Shown: positions 56,087 through 64,000 of the stretch, piece after piece
How positions within the stretch are numbered: the first letter of the stretch is position 1
Layout: every line of letters starts with the position of its first letter
Assembly: GCF_030362795.1 (NCBI RefSeq)
Contig: NZ_JAUCBM010000006.1
Location: forward strand, 186,001 to 250,000
Reading direction: 5' to 3'
Length of the DNA: 64,000 nucleotides
From: Pseudochrobactrum kiredjianiae
GTDB lineage: Bacteria; Pseudomonadota; Alphaproteobacteria; Rhizobiales; Rhizobiaceae
Position numbers and translations under genes: made by a program
Notes under the pieces: generated by a model
Seen by the model: only the letters and a program-made list of their open reading frames with translations
The model's database searches: none
What the model was told of the DNA's origin: nothing

Positions 56087-57159
56087 TGAGTTGGACTGAT
56101 TGTGAACTCGGCGATGTGGTTACCCTCAAACGTGGACACGACCTACCGAACGACCGCCGCGTTGAAGGCGACATCCCGGTCGTCTCCTCTTCTGGTATCA
56201 CTGGCTGGCACAATGAGGCAAAAGCGGAACCGCCAGGTGTTGTAACCGGACGATATGGCACGATAGGCGAGGTCTTTTATCTCGATCGACCGTATTGGCC
56301 ATTGAATACCGCCCTCTATGCAATTGACTTTCATGGGAATAGCCCGAAGTTCATCGCTTACTTTCTCCGTAACCAACTGAAGAACTATCAGAGCGAGAAG
56401 GCCGCTGTGCCGGGCGTTGACAGGAACGTCCTGCATAAAATTAAAGTGCGCTGCCCTGATCCGCAGTCGCAGGACCGAATAGTTTCGATCCTATCGGCCT
56501 ATGACGACCTAATCGAGAACAACCGGCGTAGAATTGCGTTGCTGGAACAGGCGGCGCGGCTGCTGTATCGCGAATGGTTTGTCCACCTCCGCTTTCCAGG
56601 TCATGAGACGGTAAAGATCATTGATGGTCTACCGGAGGGGTGGCAACGGCAAAAAGTTCGAGACTTACTCCAAGCTTTGAAAGCCAAGCCCAAGATACGA
56701 AAAGATGAATATCAAAGAGCCGGTCGGTATCCCTGTATTGATCAAGGCCAAACCTTTATTGGCGGTTATACTGACAACACAGATGCCATCTACCGCGACG
56801 AACTACCTCTCATCGTATTCGGCGATCACACTAGATCCCTGAAGTTTGTTAACTTTCCATTTGCGCGAGGCGCTGACGGAACACAAATCATCAAGTCAAA
56901 CAGTAACCTTCTATCACAGGAACAATTCTATTTTGCGTTGATGGAGGTTGATCTATCGAACTACTTCTATGCTCGACACTTCAAATTTCTAAAGGACCAG
57001 GAAATCGTTATCCCCAATGAAAGCACTGGGGCTAAATTCACTCTGATCACACAGAGCATATTTAGCCAAATTGATGTGCTTAATAGGCAGGTATTCGAAG
57101 CCACTCGAGCCCGTGATCTTCTGCTTCCACGTCTTATGGATGGACGCATTCTAGTTTAA
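56083..57159 (+). CDS. hsdS: Type I restriction specificity subunit HsdS
   Basis: HsdS selects the DNA target for HsdM and HsdR. The 358-residue protein has two target-recognition domains (about 5-125 and 185-335), each followed by a helical spacer; the central one reads QDRIVSILSAYDDLIENNRRRIALLEQAARLLYREWF. The first domain shows GDIPVVSSSGITGWHNEA and PPGVVTGRYGTIGEVFY, the second YPCIDQGQTFIGGYTDN. At 358 residues it is at the small end for two-domain HsdS. The recognised sequence cannot be read from the protein. Confidence 0.93.
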   Translation: MMSWTDCELGDVVTLKRGHDLPNDRRVEGDIPVVSSSGITGWHNEAKAEPPGVVTGRYGTIGEVFYLDRPYWPLNTALYAIDFHGNSPKFIAYFLRNQLKNYQSEKAAVPGVDRNVLHKIKVRCPDPQSQDRIVSILSAYDDLIENNRRRIALLEQAARLLYREWFVHLRFPGHETVKIIDGLPEGWQRQKVRDLLQALKAKPKIRKDEYQRAGRYPCIDQGQTFIGGYTDNTDAIYRDELPLIVFGDHTRSLKFVNFPFARGADGTQIIKSNSNLLSQEQFYFALMEVDLSNYFYARHFKFLKDQEIVIPNESTGAKFTLITQSIFSQIDVLNRQVFEATRARDLLLPRLMDGRILV

Positions 57160-57175
57160 AGGTTAGTGATTACCC

Positions 57176-60100
57176 ATGAACGATTTTACCGAAGATCAAC
57201 TTGTTCAGCAAACAATGGCCGACTATCTCGCAGCCGAACATGGCTGGCGTGTCGTCATGACTTGGAACAAAGAGATCTTCGGCCCAGAGGGCACACTAGG
57301 CAGAAAGTCCGATAAGGATGTAGTGCTGACTCGCTATCTGTCTGAAGCGTTGCTTCGTTTGAACCCGGGCTTACCGGAAGATGCTTATGTCCAAGCGCTG
57401 CGCGAGGTCACCGACATTTTCGGCTCGCAATCTCTTCTACACATCAATCAGGATAAATATGCACTGATCCGCGATGGTGTGCGAGTGAAGTTTCGCCAGA
57501 ACGGCGAGCAGCGAACAGAGCGGCTACGGGTGTTCGATTTCGATAATGCTGAGAACAATGACTTCCTCGCTGTGCGCGAACTGTGGGTGCGCGGCTATGC
57601 CCACCGACGGCGTGCTGATATAGTGGGGTTCGTCAATGGTCTACCATTGATGTTCTGCGAGCTTAAGCGCCCAGATAAAGACCTGAAACGCGCCTATGCC
57701 GAAAACCTGTCCGACTACAAGGACGCAGTTCCGCACCTGTTTCACTTCAACGCCTTTGTCATCCTCGGCAACGGCAACTTGGCTAAGTTAGGCTCGATCG
57801 GCGCGGATTACGATCACTTCTCGGACTGGCTAAAGCTGGATGAGTCTGAGCGGCGCGACGAGATGCTCCCGATGGAAGCACTTCTACGCGTGGTCTGTGA
57901 CAAACAGCGTTTCATGGACCTGTTCGAGAACTTCATCTTGTTTGCCGATACCGCGAATGGTCCGGTGAAAATTCTTGCAAAGAACCATCAGTTTCTCGGC
58001 GTCAACCGTGCGGTTGAGGCAGTTGCCAACCGGCAAGCTCTGGACGGAAAACTGGGCGTGTTCTGGCACACACAGGGGTCCGGCAAGTCCTTTTCGATGG
58101 CACTGTTCACCCAGAAAGTTCATCGTAAACTGGGTGGTGATTATACATTTCTGGTGCTGACCGACCGGACAGACCTGGACAACCAAATTTACAAGACCTT
58201 CGCTAGCGTCGGACTGGCCAACAACGACAAAGACCCCTGCAGAGCCGGATCAGCGCAGGAGCTAAGGGACCTGCTCGGCCAGCAGAAAAAGGTGATCTTC
58301 GGTATGATCCAGAAGTTCACTGATGATCAGGCTAAAGGTGGCGCTTATTCAGGCCGAGACAACATCATTGTAATGACAGACGAAGCGCATCGCTCGCAAT
58401 ATGGCACACTGGCGCTGAACATGCGCAAAGCGCTGCCCAAGGCGGCATTCATCGGCTTCACTGGAACCCCGCTGTTTTCCAACGATCAAATCACCAAACA
58501 GGTCTTTGGTGCTTATCTTTCGACTTATGACTTCCAAGATGCCATCGAGGACGGTGCAACGCTACCGCTTTACTACGACGCACGCGGTGACAAATTGCAA
58601 CTAACAGGCGGTGACCTGAATGAAAAGCTTGCCCAAGCTATTGCTGATACAGAGATCGACGATCCGGATGTTGCAGCGAAGCTCTCAGATGATCTGAAGC
58701 GTGAATATCATGTGGTGACTGCCGAGCCTCGCCTTCGTCATATTGCCAGAGATTTCACCTGGCACTTTTCCTCGAACTGGGAAAGTGGCAAAGCGATGTT
58801 CGTCGCCATCGACAAGATCACTGCCGTGCGGATGTATAATTTCATCTCCGATGCTTGGCAGGCGCGGATCACAGAGCTGGAAAAAGGTCTGGCAAATATT
58901 TCCGACGATCAGGAGCGTGTGATCCGTATCCAGCAGATAGCCTGGATGCGAAAAACCGAGATGGCTGTTGTCGTCAGCGACGAGCAGAATGAGATCAAGA
59001 AATTCAAGGACTGGGGTCTCGACATTATCCCCCATCGCAAGCGGATGAAGGACGGCTTTGTCATTAGTGAGGTCGTTGGCGGTCGCGAGATTGAAAAGCG
59101 TCTGGATGTAGAAACTGCCTTCAAGCGTGAAGACCATCCATTCCGGATCGTAATCGTTTGCGCCATGTGGCTGACTGGCTTTGACGTGCCGTCATTATCT
59201 ACACTCTACCTGGATAAACCGCTACAGGCGCATACCTTAATGCAGGCAATCGCCAGGGCGAACCGGGTCAAGGAAGGCAAGAATAACGGCCTAATCGTTG
59301 ATTATTGTGGTATTCTGAAGAACCTTCGTAAAGCATTGGCCACGTTTGCAGGGCACACAGGCGGCAAGGGTCCTCTAGGCGAAGGTGGCGACGAGCCAGT
59401 CATCGATCCGCTCGCCCCTCAAGAAGCGCTACTGGGAGAACTTGCGGAGGCTATATATATCGTCCGCGAAGGGCTGCAAGCCGATGGTTTTGCGCTTGAA
59501 CAACTGCACAGTGCGACTGGATTTGATAAGCTCAAGGTGTTGAAGGATGCCAAGGAACTGATCAATATAAATGATGAGACTCGCAAGCGCTTTGAGATTT
59601 CTGCCCGAGCTGTGTTCAGGAAATACAAATCCTGTCTAACCTTCCAGGATGTGGAGCGATACAAGCCGGACTTTCAGGCCATAAATTATATCTACAGCTC
59701 TCTTCAAGAAGACAAGCTGGCCGCCGACACATCCGCCATCATTCAGAAGCTGAACGCCATCGTTGGCGAAGCCATCAATATTCGCCCAGATAGTTCTGAT
59801 GACAAGATCTTCGATATATCAAAGGTGAATTTTGACCTGCTTCGCCGTGAATTTGCGAAGAGCGAACGCAAAGCCAGTGATGTCCAGGACCTTCGCACCG
59901 TTCTTCAGGAGAGGCTCGCAAAGATGCTGGCCGCTAATCCCACCCTTGAAGATTTTCAGGTTCGTTTCGGCCAGATCATCAATGAGTATAACAAGGAAAA
60001 AGATAAGAACACGATTGAAGCCACCTTCGAAGCGTTGATGAGAATTGCAGCAGACCTTGAGGAAGAGGCTCAGAGTCATGTGGCGCTGGGGCTGACACAA

Positions 60101-60418
60101 GAACAGAAGCCGATCTTCGACCTGCTTTTACGTGAAGACCTCTCAAAGGAAGAGATCCGGCAGATCAAGGCCGTCTCTGTCGTAGTGCTCAAAGCTATTC
60201 AACAGCGTATCGAAGAGGTTCAGGACCTGTTTGAGAAACAGAGCACTCGCGACGATTTACGGCAGCAGATCTATGACCTGCTTTACGACGACAAGACCGG
60301 GCTACCAGTCTCAAAATATAACGAAATAGATTTAGATGAGAAGACGGACGTTCTATTTCAGCATTTCATGCATAGCTTCAGGCCGAACGTTAATGCAGGA
60401 TATACGATGATGCAGTGA
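57176..60418 (+). CDS. hsdR: Type I restriction endonuclease subunit HsdR
   Basis: HsdR is the ATP-driven DNA translocase and nuclease of the system. The 1080-residue protein has the N-terminal nuclease domain with Asp148 and Glu162-x-Lys164 (RRADIVGFVNGLPLMFCELK), the Walker A motif TQGSGKS (about 299-305), the helicase motif DEAH in IIVMTDEAHRSQYG, FIGFTGTPLF, and the later helicase motifs TGFDVPSLSTLYLDKPL and QAIARANR. The C-terminal helical part (about 800-1080) binds the methylase. It follows hsdS by 16 bases. All catalytic motifs look intact, so the system is probably active. Confidence 0.95.
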   Translation: MNDFTEDQLVQQTMADYLAAEHGWRVVMTWNKEIFGPEGTLGRKSDKDVVLTRYLSEALLRLNPGLPEDAYVQALREVTDIFGSQSLLHINQDKYALIRDGVRVKFRQNGEQRTERLRVFDFDNAENNDFLAVRELWVRGYAHRRRADIVGFVNGLPLMFCELKRPDKDLKRAYAENLSDYKDAVPHLFHFNAFVILGNGNLAKLGSIGADYDHFSDWLKLDESERRDEMLPMEALLRVVCDKQRFMDLFENFILFADTANGPVKILAKNHQFLGVNRAVEAVANRQALDGKLGVFWHTQGSGKSFSMALFTQKVHRKLGGDYTFLVLTDRTDLDNQIYKTFASVGLANNDKDPCRAGSAQELRDLLGQQKKVIFGMIQKFTDDQAKGGAYSGRDNIIVMTDEAHRSQYGTLALNMRKALPKAAFIGFTGTPLFSNDQITKQVFGAYLSTYDFQDAIEDGATLPLYYDARGDKLQLTGGDLNEKLAQAIADTEIDDPDVAAKLSDDLKREYHVVTAEPRLRHIARDFTWHFSSNWESGKAMFVAIDKITAVRMYNFISDAWQARITELEKGLANISDDQERVIRIQQIAWMRKTEMAVVVSDEQNEIKKFKDWGLDIIPHRKRMKDGFVISEVVGGREIEKRLDVETAFKREDHPFRIVIVCAMWLTGFDVPSLSTLYLDKPLQAHTLMQAIARANRVKEGKNNGLIVDYCGILKNLRKALATFAGHTGGKGPLGEGGDEPVIDPLAPQEALLGELAEAIYIVREGLQADGFALEQLHSATGFDKLKVLKDAKELININDETRKRFEISARAVFRKYKSCLTFQDVERYKPDFQAINYIYSSLQEDKLAADTSAIIQKLNAIVGEAINIRPDSSDDKIFDISKVNFDLLRREFAKSERKASDVQDLRTVLQERLAKMLAANPTLEDFQVRFGQIINEYNKEKDKNTIEATFEALMRIAADLEEEAQSHVALGLTQEQKPIFDLLLREDLSKEEIRQIKAVSVVVLKAIQQRIEEVQDLFEKQSTRDDLRQQIYDLLYDDKTGLPVSKYNEIDLDEKTDVLFQHFMHSFRPNVNAGYTMMQ

Positions 60419-60610
60419 GCCGCGCCGAACGGGTTTGGCTTACTCGTTTTATCGCATTTTATGCCCAAAAGGCATTACGATCTTCGAGCTACATTTAGCA
60501 CTATGTATAGAGATGTATATGGAGTTTAATTTTCCTCTGGGCCATATTTGACAGCCAGACATTGATTCATGTTACGAAGCACTATCAGAAGGTGAATTCA
60601 CAGGTGTCCA

Positions 60611-61561
60611 TTGAGTCTAAATGAGCCAGTAGGTCGGGTTGTAAAGATTTTTATTACAGGCAAGGATCCACGTAGTCTTCGAACAGTAGAACTCGACAAC
60701 TGGACGGGCATTGCCATCACAGGGCAACCAGAATTTTTCAAGAAAGCACTTGAGGACGAAGTTCTCAGTCGATCTTGCGTTTACCTGCTGATCAGATCAA
60801 GGGCTGATGATGATCTACCTGAAATTTATTGCGGTGAAAGTGACGACTTCTCTCAGCGATACACGAATAGTAAGTTTCCAATCGAGTTCGATACATTTCT
60901 GATCTTTACGAGCAAGGATGACAATCTAACACGAGCCCACGTCAAGTGGCTTGAACGTGAACTCTGGTCCATCCTGAAAGGTAATAGCGGGAAGGCTTTG
61001 GTTGCAAACACCAATAAGCCTACCGGTTCTAACCTACCTCGCGGAGATGTCGCGACGATGCAGACATACCTCAGCAACATGATCTATGTGCTTGAGGCGT
61101 TGGGATATGATCTGTTTTCCGTTCAGGAGCGCACATCAGCTTCCCCATCCTCTGCCAGGCCTCTTGAAGAGGCTATAACTGATGGTCATGATCTTTCACT
61201 CAACCTGTATTCAACTTTGCCCCGTCGCCCGGAGGACCGTGCATTTCTACAGTATGTGAATGGAGCCTATACGCTGATGTCTGGTTCTAAGATCAATGCC
61301 AGGATAACGGATAGCCTTCCGACGAATGTCAGAAAACTTCGACAGCAGTTGATCGATGACGGTGAGCTTGTCGGACGAGGTGAGTTTCTTGAGCTAATGC
61401 GAGACATACCATTCTCGAAACCTTCTCCAGCATCTGCACTTGTTAAAGGGAGAAGCTCGACCGGCTACATGGACTGGGTCAGAGAGACCGATAATAAGCC
61501 TCTTGGCACCATCCTCGGGATTGCGGCTTCAGGCACTTTATCCGACGATCCGGCACAGTGA
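60611..61561 (+). CDS. GIY-YIG nuclease with DUF4357 domain
   Basis: The 316-residue protein has a GIY-YIG nuclease core (about 54-120): SCVYLLIRSR, EIYCGESDDFSQRY with Arg83, and the Glu of KWLERELW (115). Its C-terminal part (about 205-290) matches the DUF4357 pattern GAYTLMSGSKINARI..., GELVGRGEFLELMRDIPFSKPSPASALVKGRS and TGYMDW. Proteins of this composition are often found beside type I restriction loci, probably as an accessory nuclease, though the exact role is unknown. The start is a TTG with AGGTG upstream; the gene begins 192 bases after hsdR. Confidence 0.85.
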   Translation: MSLNEPVGRVVKIFITGKDPRSLRTVELDNWTGIAITGQPEFFKKALEDEVLSRSCVYLLIRSRADDDLPEIYCGESDDFSQRYTNSKFPIEFDTFLIFTSKDDNLTRAHVKWLERELWSILKGNSGKALVANTNKPTGSNLPRGDVATMQTYLSNMIYVLEALGYDLFSVQERTSASPSSARPLEEAITDGHDLSLNLYSTLPRRPEDRAFLQYVNGAYTLMSGSKINARITDSLPTNVRKLRQQLIDDGELVGRGEFLELMRDIPFSKPSPASALVKGRSSTGYMDWVRETDNKPLGTILGIAASGTLSDDPAQ

Positions 61562-61670
61562 GGGCACATACGGCGTATAAGCGCTACTATTGTATTTACC
61601 TGGACATAAACCAGAGAATATTAGCAACCCGTGTCATGTAGCACTATTGAGACCTGGCAGAGCGGTCAAC

Positions 61671-61736
61671 CCGCACTCGAAATGCGGCGTGGGGGCAACT
61701 CCATCGTGGGTTCGAATCCCACCCTCTCCGCCAGTT
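61671..61736 (+). repeat. attR: 66-bp tRNA-Ser 3' direct repeat
   Basis: Copy of 43643-43708 with one C for T. In front of it, GACCTGGCAGAGCGGTCAAC looks like a degenerate 5' half of a tRNA-Ser, but the acceptor stem pairs in only about four of seven positions and the D arm is too short. It is therefore a tRNA-like remnant and not a second functional gene. Confidence 0.9.
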
Positions 61737-61954
61737 AATTCCATTAAATCAATTAGTCGATTAGAGATCGCTTATTTTGGTCGATTCCAACACCGCTGCT
61801 AATTACCACATCCTGATCAAGAGCCACGCTTGCGGCGCTTTGGGTCGAGTCAATGCGGCTCTATTCGCCACAACTCGGCTGACGTCACTTCTCGAATTAC
61901 CTCAATAGTGTCCACATACATCTTAGAATCGAACTTTGACCAGCCGTAGCTTTA

Positions 61955-62302
61955 TTGCTTACGCCAGAATTCAGCGTGACCTCAAACATCGCCATTTGCC
62001 AAACCTTTAGCACGAAAGGCGAGGTGAAATCTGTTGGAGCTTTCATACCAATCACCGGATGCGTATTAGTAGCAACAATTGGGGAAGGTCTTGATATTCC
62101 AAAGGATGTCGGTAGCACGGCCGCAGGCATTGGCCGATCTTGGTATGATGGAATGTCAGTCATTATAGACATGCCATCTGCCAGTGATCTAGCGGAACTA
62201 AATAATTTTCTATTTGGAACTGAACCAAGACCACATTTTAGAACTGAAATAGCTGCTGCAATTAAAGCTCTAAAATCTTATCCGGCACGTGAAGTTGTTT
62301 GA
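61955..62302 (+). CDS. Hypothetical protein, probably a gene remnant
   Basis: A 115-codon frame starts at TTG 61955 with no ATG or binding site in the five open codons before it, and has no recognised domain. The order of hydrophobic and polar residues (SVGAFIPITGCVLVATIGEG) is protein-like and codon choice is reasonable, so it is likely the tail of a formerly longer gene, cut at its 5' end near the attachment site. I cannot name a family. Confidence 0.4.
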   Translation: MLTPEFSVTSNIAICQTFSTKGEVKSVGAFIPITGCVLVATIGEGLDIPKDVGSTAAGIGRSWYDGMSVIIDMPSASDLAELNNFLFGTEPRPHFRTEIAAAIKALKSYPAREVV

Positions 62303-62869
62303 AATACTGCGACAGTATATATGCGCGTTTGTGTACATATGAGCGTTTGTGAGTTTTATAAAAAAAAACGCCAGTTTGAACGGATTTCGCCGACCTATCC
62401 CCTGAATCAAATCGATGTTGCACGACCCTGGCTATGATACAAATCGCGTTCGACGTGAAACTTGCTTTGCGGTTTCAAGCGCAGCAACATTCAACTGATG
62501 ACAGGTGCCAACATGACTATAGTCTGGCTTGTATTGTTTCTAAATACACCGAAATTATTGTAAAATTTACAGTTAAAACAAGCTGATTTAGCTGTCGTTT
62601 TGGTATTGTCAAGAACTTGCCTGACTCTCGCGGATTGCCTGAGAGGGAGACAAAAATTTCTTGTATTGCCAATTATCCGCTCGTATTTGAATGCTCTCTG
62701 CACCTTGATGCAGTGTATTTTTGAATAAAGCGAGGTTCCAGGATGACAGCTACTTTTTCACCGTATGCCGGCGGGTGCATGTCGGCCATAAACGGAACAT
62801 ATTATCAGTTCCACTTGGTATCACTCATGGTGCGAATACACGCTATCGCATCCATAGGATCGCTTTTAT
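62303..62869. other. Gap before the terminal GNAT gene
   Basis: The stretch has two tandem GCGTTTGTG words (62325-62352) but no RNA gene or clear operator. A 59-codon frame at 62743-62922 overlaps the GNAT start and has an AGG-rich leader; it is too short and featureless to call. Confidence 0.4.
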
Positions 62870-63928
62870 ATGCAAAAATTAGAGCAAAAGGCCTACCCGG
62901 CTGCTCAAGCCACTCTGGCTAAACTCTCATCAATTCACGTAACGATTACTTCTGTTCTTGACGGATCCATTGAAGGGGAAGTCTGGGCAGATAGTCATAC
63001 AGATCCTAAAATCGTCATAGCTATCAATGGTAGCAGCTATTTTCTGGCCGGAAATCCAGGTATTTCACTGCAAACCGCGAATAAAATCAAAGACATCATT
63101 CCGGACTGGGCTTACATTTTTGCTGAAGAGTGTTGGTTTCCGCATTTCGCCAAAATCTGGGGCAATCAATTTGCCATACCGCATCCTCGCATTAGGATGG
63201 GATATGTTACAGGAAATACTCTGCCGGAATTATATCTACCATCGACAAAGTTTGAGATAGTCCCGATTGATCAAGCCCTGTTCAGCCAAGCCCCAGAAAA
63301 CATTGAGTTGCTGGAGGAGAAGGCAGAAGGGTGGGTCTCACTAAATGTCTTCTTTGAAAAAGCAGTTGGCTTTTGCGCTTTATATCAAGGAAAGATCGTC
63401 AGTCATTGCCTGACGGATAGCGTTTCCGGCGTGCGCTGTGAAATCGGAGTAGAAACGGATCCCGATTTTCAACGTATGGGATTGGGGCGTGCAGTGTCAT
63501 CTGCAACACTTGCAGAATGCTTCAGGCGCGGTGTTCAGGATATTGAATGGCATAGTCACGCTTCAAACAAGGGTTCTCGGGCAATTGGTAAAGCAATTGG
63601 CCTTACTGAACTGGATCGTCACATCGCTTATAGTTGCAGCCTTCCGGCCGAAAACATCGGCGATCTGACAAGTGAAACGTGTTTGAAGCTTGCTTTACAC
63701 TTTGAAAAAGCAAGTCAGGTTATTAACTGGTGTCACTTTCACGCTTCAGGTGCACGTGCACTCGCAGGTGATCGGGAACGCGCCCTTGAAAATATTCGAC
63801 TCCTAATCGAAAGCGACTGGGAGGGTGAAGCTGAATGGCTTGAAAGATTCTGGGCTTTACGAACATTGGCCGATGATCCAGACTTTCATATGTTGCTCCA
63901 ACGCAAACGCGAAATGGAAACCAACTAA
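62870..63928 (+). CDS. GNAT acetyltransferase, PF12746/ZmaR-like
   Basis: The 352-residue protein combines an N-terminal domain of about 150 residues (ILSPDWAYIFAEECWFPHF-like, here DIIPDWAYIFAEECWFPHFA) with a C-terminal GNAT domain holding CEIGVETDPDFQRMGLGRAVSSATLAECF (acetyl-CoA loop QRMGLG) and SNKGSRAIGKAIGL. This order is that of the ZmaR-type acetyltransferases, some of which inactivate antibiotics such as zwittermicin. A C-terminal helical tail (about 270-345) is extra. The substrate is unknown. AGGAT lies nine bases before the ATG. Confidence 0.8.
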   Translation: MQKLEQKAYPAAQATLAKLSSIHVTITSVLDGSIEGEVWADSHTDPKIVIAINGSSYFLAGNPGISLQTANKIKDIIPDWAYIFAEECWFPHFAKIWGNQFAIPHPRIRMGYVTGNTLPELYLPSTKFEIVPIDQALFSQAPENIELLEEKAEGWVSLNVFFEKAVGFCALYQGKIVSHCLTDSVSGVRCEIGVETDPDFQRMGLGRAVSSATLAECFRRGVQDIEWHSHASNKGSRAIGKAIGLTELDRHIAYSCSLPAENIGDLTSETCLKLALHFEKASQVINWCHFHASGARALAGDRERALENIRLLIESDWEGEAEWLERFWALRTLADDPDFHMLLQRKREMETN

Positions 63929-63937
63929 AATTTGAGA

Positions 63938-63966
63938 CTTTGACGCATCCAAAAAATGCGTCAAAG
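63938..63966 (+). terminator. Hairpin after the GNAT gene
   Basis: CTTTGACGCAT pairs perfectly with ATGCGTCAAAG around CCAAAAA, ten bases after the stop. It lacks a T run on this strand but is the likely 3' end. Confidence 0.6.
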
Positions 63967-64000
63967 CATCAAAAGCCTTTGGCACATTGTGGCCAGAATT

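Noticed and set aside
43700-61700. CRISPR array or Cas genes in the island
   Set aside because: No regularly spaced repeats and no Cas-like proteins are seen on either strand.
61640-61733. A second complete tRNA-Ser gene at the right island end
   Set aside because: The 3' half is perfect, but the 5' acceptor strand pairs in only about four of seven positions and the D arm is too short. It is called a remnant next to attR.
62600-62660. Glycine riboswitch on the minus strand, because of a CTCTCAGGCA word
   Set aside because: The other conserved parts (GCCGAAGGAGCAA-like core) are missing and no glycine-related gene follows on that strand.
62743-62922. Small gene of 59 codons before the GNAT gene
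   Set aside because: It has a weak AGG-rich leader but overlaps the GNAT start by 53 bases and shows no recognisable feature.

Overview
The window looks like the chromosome of an alphaproteobacterium of the Brucella/Ochrobactrum/Pseudochrobactrum type (Hyphomicrobiales). The evidence is the block rplU-rpmA-GNAT-obgE-proB-proA-nadD-rsfS-rlmH-envC-ctpA-rppH, the 1600-residue NAD-dependent glutamate dehydrogenase, the HWE-type histidine kinase, and two roughly 105-bp double-hairpin repeats that resemble the palindromic Bru-RS repeats of Brucella in size and layout. Base composition is close to balanced by eye, lower in GC than Brucella itself, so a Pseudochrobactrum-like relative is a guess. No species call is possible from the sequence alone.

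Bases 1-43,700 are ordinary core chromosome. From the left they hold the 3' end of acs, a GNAT enzyme, a quinone reductase, an SDHAF4-like protein, htpX-rsmB, a heparinase II/III protein, purH, a glycerol-facilitator-type channel, an Atg22/UMF1-type transporter and gdhB. Then come the lemA-TPM-TPM operon, the ffh-chorismate mutase-rpsP group, an MltB-type transglycosylase, a beta carbonic anhydrase, pdxY, a curA-like reductase and mmsA with a divergent LysR regulator. The region ends with two small membrane protein genes, a GAF-PAS-PAS-HWE sensor kinase and the long leftward operon from rplU to rppH. Palindromic repeats are scattered through it: one family of nearly identical 40-bp palindromes (three copies), two Bru-RS-like composites, and a decayed duplicate of the 3' end of mmsA beside a 122-bp imperfect palindrome.

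At 43,616 a tRNA-Ser(CGA) gene marks a strong change. Its 3' part is repeated 18,028 bp further on (66 bp, one mismatch), so 43.7-61.7 kb is a tRNA-integrated genomic island. It carries three separate PD-(D/E)XK nuclease-like genes, a tyrosine integrase with a duplicated 5' fragment, and an unknown protein with the cysteine spacing of the iron-sulfur loop of endonuclease III. It also carries a perfect 24-bp inverted repeat, a serine recombinase, an unknown two-segment membrane protein, a complete type I restriction-modification system (hsdM-hsdS-hsdR) and a GIY-YIG/DUF4357 protein. The gene content is that of a defence island. The three unknown nuclease-like genes, the Cys4 protein and the membrane protein are the best candidates for undescribed defence functions.

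Sequence similarity continues for at least 83 bp past both tRNA 3' ends with identical spacing, so the right-hand junction may be an internal junction between two related elements in tandem. The last 2.3 kb (a gene remnant and a GNAT acetyltransferase gene) may then belong to a second accreted element that runs past the window.
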